In this document: in pieces, positions 26,535 to 35,318 of the stretch
Layout: each line of letters starts with the position of its first letter
How positions within the stretch are numbered: position 1 is the stretch's first letter
Program-made: the position numbers and the translations under genes
NCBI GenBank assembly: GCA_020524245.1
Contig: JAIVLN010000008.1
Coordinates: forward strand, 1-64,000
Direction of reading: 5' to 3'
DNA length: 64,000 nucleotides
DNA from: Rossellomorea aquimaris
GTDB lineage: Bacteria > Bacillota > Bacilli > Bacillales > Fictibacillaceae
The notes under the pieces: generated by a model
Told to the model about the DNA's origin: nothing
The model's input: only the letters and a program-made list of their open reading frames with translations
The model's database searches: none

Positions 26535-26563
26535 ACTATACTGGCAATTTATCATTCTGTCAA
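26535..26563 (-). promoter_or_regulatory. SigA promoter of tRNA-Val
   Basis: On the minus strand TTGACA (26558-26563), 17-nt spacer, TATAGT (26535-26540). The start would be about 85 nt upstream of the mature tRNA; the leader holds two copies of TTGGCGATG. Confidence 0.8.
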
Positions 26564-26624
26564 CAGACTATTGAAGATTTTTTACAGAGCTCCCATTACA
26601 GCAAATGGAAGCTCTCTTATGTGT

Positions 26625-27179
26625 CTATCCAATACGTTCTTCTTCGTCACGCTTCCGGATTTCATCTTCTTTCAAGTTCTCTTCACGATCTCGAATTCTG
26701 TGCGCGAGTCGGCTTGATGCGTTCGCAGCAAGACTTGCAATCAAGTCATCCAAAAACGTGTGAACTCCGTTTCCTTTCTTCGTATCGAGCTTCTCGATGA
26801 TCCCGATTTTCTGTTTATCGAGATGACCGAAAGTCGTTATTGCGATACTTCCGTACCCTAGCACGGCACCCATTGCAATCGTTTCATCTACGCCAAATAA
26901 TCCTTCGTCCGTTTCGACGATGGACTGAAGGGGTTCAGACAATTTGTTCTGTTCTGCTAGTTTATCGAGTTCGATACCGACCAATAACGCGTGTTGAATC
27001 TCTCTTTTTTCGAGCACAGCTTCCACACTCTCAATGCAATCTTCCATCTTCAATGTCGGGGCATATGGAATCTGCATTTCATATACGATCTCGGCTACAT
27101 CGACTATTTTAATCCCTCGTTCGTTCAAAAGGTTCATCGTTGCAGCTTTCACGTCTTTACTGTGTACACGTTTCTTCAA
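26625..27179 (-). CDS. Phosphatidylglycerophosphatase A-related protein, YutG-like
   Basis: 184 residues, soluble. The central segment resembles the PgpA fold (ETIAMGAVLGYGSIAITTFGHLDK; NGVHTFLDDLIASLAANASSRLAHR), and length and N-terminus agree with Bacillus YutG. Unlike E. coli PgpA it lacks clear membrane segments, and its charged C-terminus is family-typical. It may dephosphorylate phosphatidylglycerophosphate or a related substrate; the Bacillus branch is less well characterised. It is divergent from the yjcH-like gene. Confidence 0.78.
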   Translation of the reverse strand: MKKRVHSKDVKAATMNLLNERGIKIVDVAEIVYEMQIPYAPTLKMEDCIESVEAVLEKREIQHALLVGIELDKLAEQNKLSEPLQSIVETDEGLFGVDETIAMGAVLGYGSIAITTFGHLDKQKIGIIEKLDTKKGNGVHTFLDDLIASLAANASSRLAHRIRDREENLKEDEIRKRDEEERIG

Positions 27180-27289
27180 GAAGATCTCCCCTTTCGATGC
27201 AAGTTCATGTGTGCTTGCTTATAATCATTATAGCATTTATGTTACAATCAATCTCAGGTTATTCCAATTGTATACGGAGGATGATGACC

Positions 27290-28018
27290 ATGAAACTTAA
27301 TGGAAAACGAGAAGAAAAAACGATTTATAGTGAAATTCTTGATGAAGAGATCAGCTTATACATTTATTTACCACCATCTTATACGCCATTGTTACGATAT
27401 TCTGTTCTGATTGCACAAGATGGGAAAGACTATTTCAATCTCGGAAAAATCGCAAGATCATCAGAAACCTTATTTGAAGATGGCGCAATTGAGGAATTCA
27501 TCATCGTAGGTGTTCCATATAAAGATGTGCACGATCGTCGTAGAAAGTATCATCCATCTGGTGAGGAACATTCCAAGTATGTCCGTTTCCTCGTGTATGA
27601 ATTGCTTCCTTACATTGAAGAAGAATATTCAACATTGGAACTCGCAAGTGCGCGGGCGATGATTGGTAGTTCACTCGGTGCAACAGTATCCTTATTGACT
27701 GCATTAGACTATCCCCGTACATTCGGGAAACTTGCACTCCAGTCTCCTTTTGTGAACGATTACGTACTAGATAAAGTTTCCAATGTAAAGGATCCATCCT
27801 TGTTATCCATTTATCATGTCTCTGGGAAGGGCGAAACGGAAGTGGAAACGACAAAAGGTGAAGTGAAAGACTTCATCACCCCTAACAGGGATCTAAATAA
27901 GGCATTCTCGGATCGTTCATTTGGAGAGTATTATTATGAAGAATTTGATGGCGACCATAAATGGACGTATTGGCAGCCAGATATTCCTAAAGCATTGAAG
28001 TTCCTTTTTCCTAATTAA
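27290..28018 (+). CDS. yjcH: Esterase of the alpha/beta hydrolase fold, YjcH-like
   Basis: 242 residues from ATG 27290, 9 nt after CGGAGG. The nucleophile elbow GSSLG (in MIGSSLGATVSL) fits GXSXG, with the D-rich strand IAQDGKDYF upstream and a C-terminal His in DGDHKWTYW. This is the Esterase_D/enterochelin-esterase-like family. It is the first of three genes in the B. subtilis order yjcH-yjcG-yjcF. The substrate is unknown. Confidence 0.85.
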   Translation: MKLNGKREEKTIYSEILDEEISLYIYLPPSYTPLLRYSVLIAQDGKDYFNLGKIARSSETLFEDGAIEEFIIVGVPYKDVHDRRRKYHPSGEEHSKYVRFLVYELLPYIEEEYSTLELASARAMIGSSLGATVSLLTALDYPRTFGKLALQSPFVNDYVLDKVSNVKDPSLLSIYHVSGKGETEVETTKGEVKDFITPNRDLNKAFSDRSFGEYYYEEFDGDHKWTYWQPDIPKALKFLFPN

Positions 28019-28116
28019 GGACTGTTCATGGAATATGAGTATGAAATAGTAAGAAAATTTGCTATAATAGAGTTGCTCAATACAAAGATAATGGATGAAG
28101 CACGAGGAGGGAAATT

Positions 28117-28635
28117 ATGAAATACGGTATCGCGATTTTTCCATCAAAAAAACTACAAGACCTTGTAAATTCATATCGTAAACGTTACGATCCACATTAT
28201 GCGTTAATCGCTCCTCACTTGACATTAAAGGATCCTTTCGATGTCGAAGATGAAGATGAGTTGAAAGAAATGGCACAACAAATCCATGAAATCTCAGATA
28301 ATATTCAACCTTTTAATTTGCATGTATATAAGGTCGGGTCTTTTCATCCTGTAAACAATGTCATTTATTTCAAGGTGAAAGAAGAGGAACGCTTGAAAAA
28401 GCTTCATGAAGAACTCCATAAAGACGAATTATATAGTGAGCGCCCTTATAATTTCGTTCCTCATATCACTTTGGGACAAAAACTCTCTGATGAAGAACAT
28501 CACGATGTTCTAGAATCCATGAAAATGATGGATATCGACCATACGGAACAAGTAGACCGTTTCCAATTACTTTATCAACTTGAAAACGGATCCTGGACCG
28601 TATTCGAAACCTTCCATCTTGGGAAGGTACGATAA
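28117..28635 (+). CDS. yjcG: 2H phosphoesterase / RNA-ligase-like protein, YjcG
   Basis: 172 residues with the two HxT/S motifs of the 2H superfamily: HLTLKDPF (about residue 34) and HITLGQ (about 115). Structure-based work on B. subtilis YjcG places it with LigT-like 2'-5' RNA ligase/cyclic phosphodiesterases; its substrate is unsettled. An extended -10 (TGCTATAAT near 28069-28077) suggests a promoter just upstream. The GNAT gene follows after 4 nt. Confidence 0.9.
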   Translation: MKYGIAIFPSKKLQDLVNSYRKRYDPHYALIAPHLTLKDPFDVEDEDELKEMAQQIHEISDNIQPFNLHVYKVGSFHPVNNVIYFKVKEEERLKKLHEELHKDELYSERPYNFVPHITLGQKLSDEEHHDVLESMKMMDIDHTEQVDRFQLLYQLENGSWTVFETFHLGKVR

Positions 28636-28639
28636 ACGA

Positions 28640-29065
28640 ATGTTCAAAGTCGAAATCGTAACAGACGACTCCCAATTGAAAGATGCCTTTTCCATTCGTT
28701 CAAAAGTTTTCATTGAAGAACAGAATGTTCCTGAAGAAGAGGAAATCGATCAATACGAATCCGAAAGTGTTCATTTCGTTATATATGACGGGGATGCTGC
28801 GATTGGGGCAGGTAGAATCAGATTTGTTGAAGACTATGCAAAAGTCGAACGTGTCTGTGTTTTGAAAGAATACAGAGGAACCGGTGCTGGAAAAGTGTTG
28901 ATGGAGAATATGGAAGAACAAGTGTTAAAAAGAAATGTCAACAAATTTGTACTCTATTCTCAAACCCATGCAGAAAAGTTTTATAAGAAATTAGGTTATG
29001 AAACTTATTCTGATATTTTCATGGATGCAGGTATTCCACATGTTGCGATGAAAAAGCAAATTTAA
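28640..29065 (+). CDS. yjcF: GNAT acetyltransferase, YjcF-like
   Basis: 141 residues from ATG 28640 behind GGGAAGG. The acetyl-CoA motif is ERVCVLKEYRGTGAGKVLME (R/Q-x-x-G-x-G/A type), followed by the LYSQTHAEKFYKKLGY helix. Compact single-domain N-acyltransferase of the ElaA/YjcF type; the substrate is unknown. It ends the yjcHGF unit and is followed at once by a strong terminator. Confidence 0.88.
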   Translation: MFKVEIVTDDSQLKDAFSIRSKVFIEEQNVPEEEEIDQYESESVHFVIYDGDAAIGAGRIRFVEDYAKVERVCVLKEYRGTGAGKVLMENMEEQVLKRNVNKFVLYSQTHAEKFYKKLGYETYSDIFMDAGIPHVAMKKQI

Positions 29066-29089
29066 AACGACCGCTTCGGTCGTTTTTTT
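29064..29089 (+). terminator. Intrinsic terminator of yjcHGF
   Basis: AAAACGACCG / CGGTCGTTTT with a 3-nt loop, followed by T residues. Confidence 0.9.
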
Positions 29090-29103
29090 ATGTGAACTTA
29101 TTT

Positions 29104-29781
29104 TCATTGGTTCTTGACTATATGGACACCTTCATCCTCTTTCCATTCAAGGTAAAAGACATCTCGATAATGATCAATTTGATGCTGGCGCAAGGTTTTT
29201 GACAGCCATGTTTCATTAAAACCTGCCTTATGCAGGTTTTCCCAATCCACTACACCATCGTTGATGAATGTAAATGGTAGATACACTGGCTTTTCGTGTA
29301 ATCCTAAATCAGAAGTTGTCGGATTTTCGTATCCAGATTTTTTCAAGACGCTAAGTGAGCCGTCTATTTCAAGAATTGCGTAAGCTACTTCTCGAATAGA
29401 AAAAACATCTTTTTGACGAAGCAAATTTTGCACTTCATTTATATCGATTTTATTTTTCTTCATTTCCTCACGGTCACAAATACCATTACGAATAATAATT
29501 GAGGGAGATCCTTCAAAAAGTTTCCTTGTCCCCCGAAACTTTTGTGTAATCAATTCAATGATGTAGATTAAAGATGCCCACAATAAAACAGCATAAAGGA
29601 TCGAGCTTAGTTTTACTTCATTATCATAAATGGCATTACCTACTAGCTCTCCAAGTACGATTGCTGAAATGAAATCAAAGGGAGTGATCTGTGCAAAAGA
29701 AACTTTACCTAAAACTTTCGTCATGATAAATAAAGCTATGAATCCTACTAGTAGCTCAACGGTTATGGATAGTAAATTCAT
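29104..29781 (-). CDS. DUF421 (YetF/YcaP-type) membrane protein
   Basis: 225 residues. Three N-terminal transmembrane segments (about 4-22, 33-52, 57-77) precede the conserved DUF421 soluble domain, with the KLFEGSPSIIIRNG and LLRQKDVFSIREVAYAILEIDG motifs. Many Bacillus genomes hold several paralogues, some spore-associated; biochemical function is unknown. Its own start is ATG 29781. It is convergent with yjcF. Confidence 0.88.
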   Translation of the reverse strand: MNLLSITVELLVGFIALFIMTKVLGKVSFAQITPFDFISAIVLGELVGNAIYDNEVKLSSILYAVLLWASLIYIIELITQKFRGTRKLFEGSPSIIIRNGICDREEMKKNKIDINEVQNLLRQKDVFSIREVAYAILEIDGSLSVLKKSGYENPTTSDLGLHEKPVYLPFTFINDGVVDWENLHKAGFNETWLSKTLRQHQIDHYRDVFYLEWKEDEGVHIVKNQ

Positions 29782-29843
29782 AATTCCCCTTCCCTTTTTA
29801 CATACTCGTTTTATTATGTACGAATTAAGGAAGGGATAAACGT

Positions 29844-30770
29844 CTATGTTTCTTCACTTTTAGATACTGAAAAATGTGGTTGATAATCCTTCATTTGCAC
29901 TTGAATACGGTTATCCTCAATGCCTTTTATGAGATATGCAAAGATTGTTGTCCGGTATAATGACCAAATAGGTAGCGAAGGAAGGGATACCTCCCACCTT
30001 TCACACATATCTTTCATAAATCTTTCAAATCCGCACCCGTCTGGAAATTGTTGGAGAATATCATACATAGTGGTTACAACAGAAACATGGTGATCGTAAT
30101 TATGGATCAATGTTTGAGTTGGATTTTCTTCGTATTCACCATGTCCTGGTATCATACCAATACCATTCATGGTCAACAATTTTTCAATCGTTGCTAATGT
30201 GGCATCCGCATCAATGATGAAGGGAATCCGATGTTTTGCCAATTGCTCCATACCAAAGTAACTATCAGCAGCATATAGGATATTTCCTACTTTAACCCCA
30301 ATCTGATTGATACTATGTCCAGGAAGTGTAACGAGTTCTGCCTCAATTGAACCGATTAGGATCAATCCTTCTGAGACCACTTGATCAACTGCCATAGCCT
30401 GTGCTTCTAAGAACTTATTACGCATTTCATTCAAAGGTCGATTACCTTGTAATAAATACATAGGTTCAAGTACAGGATTCTGTAAAATAGAGGTCTCAAT
30501 GGTCGGAGCATAAGTTATGATGTCTCTCTGACTTTGTAGATACCCCGCTCCTCCGAAATGATCTGCATGAGCATGCGTGATGAATAAATGCGTGATCGGC
30601 AAGGATTTTTTATTTAATTGCTTAAGGATTTTTTTCATCACCTGTTGGTCAATCCCTGTATCAATGAGTATACCGGTATCACCCTGATTCACGTAACCTA
30701 CATTGACAGGTCCATGAAAATAATAGCAATTATGATTTAGCTGGACCATCTCCATAAAAATCGCACCCAT
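29844..30770 (-). CDS. MBL-fold metallohydrolase
   Basis: Up to 308 residues. The metal-binding THAHADHFGG motif (about residue 65), further ligands in LPGHS (about 154), AADS (about 170) and PGHGEYE (about 218) define the metallo-beta-lactamase fold, in a glyoxalase II/quorum-quencher-like arrangement. The start is uncertain: ATG 30770, 30755 or 30749 are all possible and none has a strong ribosome site. Substrate unknown. It flanks the spore-surface locus and is probably not part of it. Confidence 0.85.
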   Translation of the reverse strand: MGAIFMEMVQLNHNCYYFHGPVNVGYVNQGDTGILIDTGIDQQVMKKILKQLNKKSLPITHLFITHAHADHFGGAGYLQSQRDIITYAPTIETSILQNPVLEPMYLLQGNRPLNEMRNKFLEAQAMAVDQVVSEGLILIGSIEAELVTLPGHSINQIGVKVGNILYAADSYFGMEQLAKHRIPFIIDADATLATIEKLLTMNGIGMIPGHGEYEENPTQTLIHNYDHHVSVVTTMYDILQQFPDGCGFERFMKDMCERWEVSLPSLPIWSLYRTTIFAYLIKGIEDNRIQVQMKDYQPHFSVSKSEET

Positions 30771-30781
30771 CTCAATAAAAT

Positions 30782-30810
30782 AGGGCTAGCGATTTAATTC
30801 GCTAGTCCCT
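30782..30810 (-). terminator. Terminator after the 79-residue protein gene
   Basis: AGGGCTAGCG / CGCTAGTCCCT hairpin with an 8-nt loop, followed on the minus strand by ATTTTATT; it overlaps the stop codon of the upstream gene. Confidence 0.7.
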
Positions 30811-31048
30811 ATATTACTTCGTTTATCTTTTGGCCTTTTCCTGTCATTTCGGACAATATTTTCTGGAAAGACGGTTCTGCATTCAATTTACGCCGCTCAT
30901 ATTTTTCCTGATCATTCTTTTTGGTGACATCTTCATAATGTATTCGCTCTACAGGATGTAATTGGAGCTTATAGGATGAGTAAGTTTCTTGCTTTCTGGT
31001 ACCATATATTAACTTCTGATTGGAAATATAGGGTGGTACATAGCCCAT
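30809..31048 (-). CDS. Small conserved-looking protein, unknown
   Basis: 79 residues starting at ATG behind GCAGGTGA. Begins MGYVPPYISNQ and is rich in Tyr, Lys and Glu with no membrane segment or cysteine. I do not recognise a characterised family. It has its own ribosome site and terminator and lies at the left end of the spore-surface locus, so a sporulation role is possible but unproven. Confidence 0.6.
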   Translation of the reverse strand: MGYVPPYISNQKLIYGTRKQETYSSYKLQLHPVERIHYEDVTKKNDQEKYERRKLNAEPSFQKILSEMTGKGQKINEVI

Positions 31049-31150
31049 ACTATCACCTGCTTCACGATTTTTTCACCAACGTCTATGCTTCTATAATGTA
31101 TACCCTATTTATTGTCATAATATTCGTACACTAACTGCTTTTTGAGGGTA

Positions 31151-32035
31151 TCAGAAGTTCAATGCAATCTGATTCATCGCCCTTGCACGATATTCCTGTC
31201 CTTTGAAATAAACGAAAGCTTCAACAACAATACTATCCTCAAACTGTTTTTTTATCGGGATTTGAAAGTCCGTCAAAGAGACCGTTTGGTTAGGGGCTAT
31301 GAAAAGATCATGCATAGGAGCTATCCAAATCTCTCCTCTTTCCCTTGCTTCCTTCGCCCACTCATTTTCAATAAAAATCCATTGTAGTGAATCCTGTTTA
31401 TCTTCCGTCAGGTTGGATTGTTCTAAAGAACTGATTTTGCCTTTCAAATTCGTATAATCGATCGGCTGAAATCTGAAGCAGATGAGAGGATTCTCCAATT
31501 GATCCAGTCCATGATTCGTCATATGGAAGCTTCCATGAATGACAAATGAGGATTCATTTTTACAGATGAGGCTATGATTAAAGTATGCTGTAAGGTTCAG
31601 GTTTTCTTTCTCTACATCAATATCCTGTATTTCTTCCGGAGCATTTTTATTTTGGACTTTCATCCTTCTTTCAAGACTTCTAATTTTATTCTTATAACTT
31701 TCGATCTGTTTTTCTCTTTCATTCATTTCTTTCTCAATCGTCTCCATAAGATCTTCAAAACCTTTAATTTTATTTTCTAAGGCTGTCTGGTTCGATTCAG
31801 ACAAGAGCACTTTCAAGCGGTGAACCTCTTGATGGTATTTTTCCAATTCTTCTTCTTTCTTTTGTAATTTCTCCGTCAGTTCATCATTTTCCAGTGCATC
31901 CTTCAAATCTTGTTCGAGTTGTTCCATCTTTTCTTCAGCAAACAGTAGTTTCTTTTCGAGTTGAAGTGATTTTTCTTGATAAAATTTTGTACGAGATGCA
32001 AGCCGGTCGTAGCTTAATTCTTTTTGTGGATTCAT
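31151..32035 (-). CDS. Coiled-coil protein with C-terminal beta domain, unknown
   Basis: 294 residues behind TTAGGAGGAAA. Residues about 15-135 form a long Glu/Lys-rich coiled coil; about 145-294 look like a beta-sandwich domain (ESSFVIHGSFHMTNHG, TVSLTDFQIPIKKQF). No signal peptide. A CATAAGATA motif at 32067-32075 on its strand fits the SigK -10 consensus, though no AC is at the right distance. The architecture would suit a structural scaffold of the spore coat. Family not recognised; the role is inferred from neighbours. Confidence 0.6.
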   Translation of the reverse strand: MNPQKELSYDRLASRTKFYQEKSLQLEKKLLFAEEKMEQLEQDLKDALENDELTEKLQKKEEELEKYHQEVHRLKVLLSESNQTALENKIKGFEDLMETIEKEMNEREKQIESYKNKIRSLERRMKVQNKNAPEEIQDIDVEKENLNLTAYFNHSLICKNESSFVIHGSFHMTNHGLDQLENPLICFRFQPIDYTNLKGKISSLEQSNLTEDKQDSLQWIFIENEWAKEARERGEIWIAPMHDLFIAPNQTVSLTDFQIPIKKQFEDSIVVEAFVYFKGQEYRARAMNQIALNF

Positions 32036-32066
32036 AAAGGTTTCCTCCTAACCGGGCATATATCCT

Positions 32067-32075
32067 TATCTTATG
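32067..32075 (-). promoter_or_regulatory. SigK-like -10 element, coiled-coil gene
   Basis: CATAAGATA on the minus strand matches CATANNNTA. No AC was found 16-17 nt upstream, so support is partial. Confidence 0.35.
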
Positions 32076-32222
32076 TATATCTCACCAAAGTCTTTACAAG
32101 AACCTGAACATCCATTTCTATGCTTCTGTGTTATATAGTTCAATTTTGCTGAACAAGTACAACAATGTATTTGAAAACAGTCATAAAAAAAGAGCGAGAG
32201 GACTCGCCCTTTGTAAGAAGTA

Positions 32223-33398
32223 CTAAGGTCTCTTGATCTTGATGTCTTCAAATGTTACGCAGTCTTCTACTGATACTTCCCCTTCATCTGCATGGACGAC
32301 ACCAGAATCGAAAATGGTTTTTCCTTTGTGATTGATTAATTGTAGCTGGAATTGTGTACCAGAATTTCCATCCACTACTGCGAAGTTGTAATCAACTCTT
32401 CTTCCATCAACCATGCCTTCTCCACTGATGATCAGTTTCAAACCATCCTTTGTATCTTCACAGCAGAGTGAACCTTGATCGAATGTATCAGCAGTAAAGT
32501 TGAAGCTATCGGAACCATCATCATTATCTGTGTCTCTGAAACTCGCTCTTAACGAACTGTCTACCAAGCTGCAATCTGGACAGATATCTACAAGTACTGC
32601 CAATCGACCTGACTCAGTAGCGTCAGATCCTGTGTCTCCGCTCGCTTCCCCTTCAGCTGAACAGTCACAGTTTGGTCTTGGGAAGATATCTGGACATTGT
32701 TCTGGGAATTCAACTTTAGGACATTGATCGATCACATCTGGAGCGATAAGATCATTATCCCTCGGTGAACAGAACTTAGCGAGAACTTCGAGTTTTACTT
32801 CTGCTTCTACTTGAATATCAAGACAGAAAGTAATTTCGATGTCAAAGCTTTCCGGAGCTGGTGTATTCAGTAGTACTGTTCCTGATGGGATTCTGCAGAA
32901 TATCTTGGATACTTTGCAGAATAGATCCGTTCCATCTGGAAAACAAAGTACGAATGATTCAAATACCGATGCATTCACATTCGATTTTGTTACGACACAA
33001 CCATGTCGATCCACTACAAGAATTTTCAGGTCCGTACTGATCAAGAGTTCAACCAGCTGTGCATCAACGAAACCACCATTCGTCGATACAGTTACATCAC
33101 GCTTTTCTCCTACTTGCTCACAGATGAATCCAAGATCATCATCGTCATGATCTGAATTGCCACTGCTTTGAAGAGGGAAAAGTGGTGGTGTTTCAGGTGG
33201 TTCACAAATGATACGTAAAGGTCGACGACTTGGATCTTCCATCGCCTCTTCAATTTCACGTATCTGTTCGCGGCTAAAGAGTACCGTTTTACGAACGGAA
33301 AGTGCATCGGTTACCCAGTCGTACACTTTTTGTACGCGAATACACTCATCCTGTAAGCTGTTTGCAGCCTTAGGTATATTGTGTTTTTTATGACTCAT
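32223..33398 (-). CDS. Large acidic, Cys-rich protein, probably spore-surface
   Basis: 391 residues from ATG 33398, 5 nt after GAAAGGAAGGG. N-terminal segment DECIRVQKVYDWV followed by a basic and an acidic stretch (DHDDDD); the middle holds about a dozen Cys residues, several as CPxxxFP or CDC motifs; a Gly/Ser/Asp-rich linker at about 250-265 separates a beta-rich C-terminal domain. Proteins with the CI-VQKVYDWV start occur in spore-forming bacilli as far as I recall, but I cannot name a family. Divergent from the 33506 gene. Spore-surface role is inferred from Cys content and locus. Confidence 0.65.
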   Translation of the reverse strand: MSHKKHNIPKAANSLQDECIRVQKVYDWVTDALSVRKTVLFSREQIREIEEAMEDPSRRPLRIICEPPETPPLFPLQSSGNSDHDDDDLGFICEQVGEKRDVTVSTNGGFVDAQLVELLISTDLKILVVDRHGCVVTKSNVNASVFESFVLCFPDGTDLFCKVSKIFCRIPSGTVLLNTPAPESFDIEITFCLDIQVEAEVKLEVLAKFCSPRDNDLIAPDVIDQCPKVEFPEQCPDIFPRPNCDCSAEGEASGDTGSDATESGRLAVLVDICPDCSLVDSSLRASFRDTDNDDGSDSFNFTADTFDQGSLCCEDTKDGLKLIISGEGMVDGRRVDYNFAVVDGNSGTQFQLQLINHKGKTIFDSGVVHADEGEVSVEDCVTFEDIKIKRP

Positions 33399-33505
33399 AG
33401 TTTCCCTTCCTTTCTTCATCATGAACTGAAGATTCAATACATACTATGGGAATACGACGGCTAATGACACAAAGATTAATGCCTATTTTTGAAGGAGGGA
33501 ATGCG

Positions 33506-34258
33506 ATGTACAGCGTACTTTATAATAGAAAAGAAGTATGTAGACTGCCTTTGGAAGAACTGCATGCTTTAAAACAAATAGCTGGATTTTGGGGCTTGAG
33601 CTGGGAGGATGAATCAAACCAGTTGTTTGGTAGATTTTCGAATTACCGAATCCGTATCATTGGTTTGAATCAAAAGGAGTTCAATAGGCTCAATCATCTA
33701 TTAATGCATACAAGTGTAACTCTATCCAAAAATACACAAAGGGAAGATTTGATTCTTTCCATATTCAGAGAAGAAAATCAACATACAGTAACTGTTGAAT
33801 CGAATGGTAATATCTATAATTACCGTCAAAAGAGAGGACCTTATTCCAATACCAAAGATTGGATTTACAAAGGTTTCCAATCTGGTTACTTGTATGAAGA
33901 TGTCCGTGTTTATTGGGATCCAAATCAATGTGAAGATATAACAGAATGGTTAACGTATTTAATTCTTCAATCGAATATAAATGAATCCATGGCTCTAACG
34001 GAATCCATTTCTACAAATTTATATGAAAGTCTGCTAAAAAAAGTGCTCTCTCGAATCAACAAAACCTTATCTTCCTATCAATTGCAACCATCATGGCCGG
34101 ATAAGCCGTCATTTTCTGAGTCAAGTGAACAAAAGGAAGCTGACCCCATTAATCCCTTCAAGCCAAACCTTTCAACACCTCCAACAAAATTCGATCCATT
34201 CAAAAACAAGAACAAAAGACGCGACACCAAAGTCATTAATCCATTTTTCAAAAAATAA
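33506..34258 (+). CDS. Unknown protein of the spore-surface locus with C-terminal xPF repeats
   Basis: 250 residues from ATG 33506 behind GAAGGAGGG; an earlier in-frame start at 33446 has no ribosome site. The N-terminal domain (about 1-175) is mixed alpha/beta with many aromatic residues. The C-terminal tail is low-complexity, Pro/Lys/Ser-rich, with three xPF motifs (INPFKP, FDPFKN, INPFFK). No cysteine enrichment, no membrane segment. I do not recognise it. Its position between Cys-rich genes, where B. subtilis has cotO, suggests a coat morphogenetic or structural role, but similarity to CotO is not apparent to me. Confidence 0.65.
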   Translation: MYSVLYNRKEVCRLPLEELHALKQIAGFWGLSWEDESNQLFGRFSNYRIRIIGLNQKEFNRLNHLLMHTSVTLSKNTQREDLILSIFREENQHTVTVESNGNIYNYRQKRGPYSNTKDWIYKGFQSGYLYEDVRVYWDPNQCEDITEWLTYLILQSNINESMALTESISTNLYESLLKKVLSRINKTLSSYQLQPSWPDKPSFSESSEQKEADPINPFKPNLSTPPTKFDPFKNKNKRRDTKVINPFFKK

Positions 34259-34316
34259 AACACCTTCATTACCTTGTACGAATAATATACATTACCATAT
34301 GCTGAGGAGAGGGAAC

Positions 34317-34457
34317 ATGACTAAATCAGAGGTTAATCAGTTATACAAACAGATTAAACGTTCCAGACATAGGAAGAATAAATCAAACTTGTTCGCAAAA
34401 ACAAATCAATCAGGCTGTAAATCTTGTGGTAGAGTCACATGGAAGCCAGACCGATAA
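34317..34457 (+). CDS. Small basic protein with CxxC, unknown
   Basis: 46 residues. ATG 34317 is preceded by GAGGAGAGG at a good distance. Very basic first half (KQIKRSRHRKNKSN) and a CKSC pair near the C-terminus. It lies 58 nt after the previous gene and directly before a terminator, so it is probably co-transcribed with it. The basic, Cys-containing composition is seen in small spore proteins; family not recognised. Confidence 0.5.
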   Translation: MTKSEVNQLYKQIKRSRHRKNKSNLFAKTNQSGCKSCGRVTWKPDR

Positions 34458-34465
34458 AATACTTA

Positions 34466-34502
34466 AAAACCAACACCTACATCAGGATATGTTGGTTTTT
34501 AA
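34466..34502. terminator. Bidirectional terminator
   Basis: AAAACCAACA / TGTTGGTTTT arms around a 14-nt loop between the convergent small gene and cysC, with T runs on both strands. Confidence 0.8.
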
Positions 34503-34511
34503 TTTTTGAGC

Positions 34512-35114
34512 TTATTTATTTACCAGTAATCCATTTTTATATAGATAATTTTGTATTTGTTTCACACAAACACTTGCTGACATCAGTGTTGTATCCACCG
34601 TAATATCCGGTTTATCAGGTGGTTCATAAGGATCGGATATACCTGTGAAATGATCAATATCCCCTTTCATCGCTTTGTTATAGAGTCCTTTTGGATCTCG
34701 GCTTTTAATAAAACGAATATTACATTTCACATATATTTCTATGAATTCGTTTGAATGAACAAGACTTTTTACATATTCACGATCTTTTTTATATGGAGAA
34801 ATGGTAGCAACGAGGACAATAATTCCTGCATCAACAAATAACTTTGCAACTTCCCCTAACCGTCGGACACTTTCTGTTCGATCTTCAGGCGTAAATTTCA
34901 AATCTTTGTTTAAGCCTAACCGAATGTTATCTCCATCTAATAAATAAGTGGATACCCCATTCCGATAAAGGGCTCGGTCCAGCTTGTTTGCTATTGTGGA
35001 CTTGCCAGAGCCTGATAAACCGGTGAACCATATAATGAAGCTTTTGTGACCGTTCAACAACTGTCGAGCGGTTTTGCTGATTTCCGGCTTTCGATAAAAT
35101 AAATTTTCAGACAT
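34512..35114 (-). CDS. cysC: Adenylylsulfate (APS) kinase
   Basis: 200 residues. P-loop GLSGSGKST (32-40), the DGDNIR motif, the ISPYK motif and the conserved FTGISDPYEPP segment near the C-terminus are all present, so the enzyme should be active in making PAPS from APS and ATP. It is not accompanied by ATP sulfurylase, PAPS reductase or other sulfate assimilation genes; neighbours are putative spore-surface proteins and glycosyltransferases. No sulfotransferase was recognised nearby. Ribosome site AAGGAGG is 12 nt from the ATG, slightly long. Confidence 0.93.
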   Translation of the reverse strand: MSENLFYRKPEISKTARQLLNGHKSFIIWFTGLSGSGKSTIANKLDRALYRNGVSTYLLDGDNIRLGLNKDLKFTPEDRTESVRRLGEVAKLFVDAGIIVLVATISPYKKDREYVKSLVHSNEFIEIYVKCNIRFIKSRDPKGLYNKAMKGDIDHFTGISDPYEPPDKPDITVDTTLMSASVCVKQIQNYLYKNGLLVNK

Positions 35115-35318
35115 TTTTCAACGTAACCTCCTTTTTGATCATGGTTTCTAAAAACCAAAGCTTACCTGAATAATAGTTGTAAGCGGACAGGCCATGAACC
35201 ATTTTGCATATCTTTAGGTCTTGTACCTATTCCAAAGGACAGCCTTTTTAATATAGTATAGTAACCCTTTTATAGTGCATTTTGGGGTGCATAATTATCT
35301 TAATAAGGAGGAAACGAC

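Noticed and set aside
26586-26616. Terminator after the PgpA-like gene
   Set aside because: AGAGCT-CCATT / AATGG-AGCTCT can pair, but on the minus strand it is followed by A residues rather than T residues, so I do not call it.
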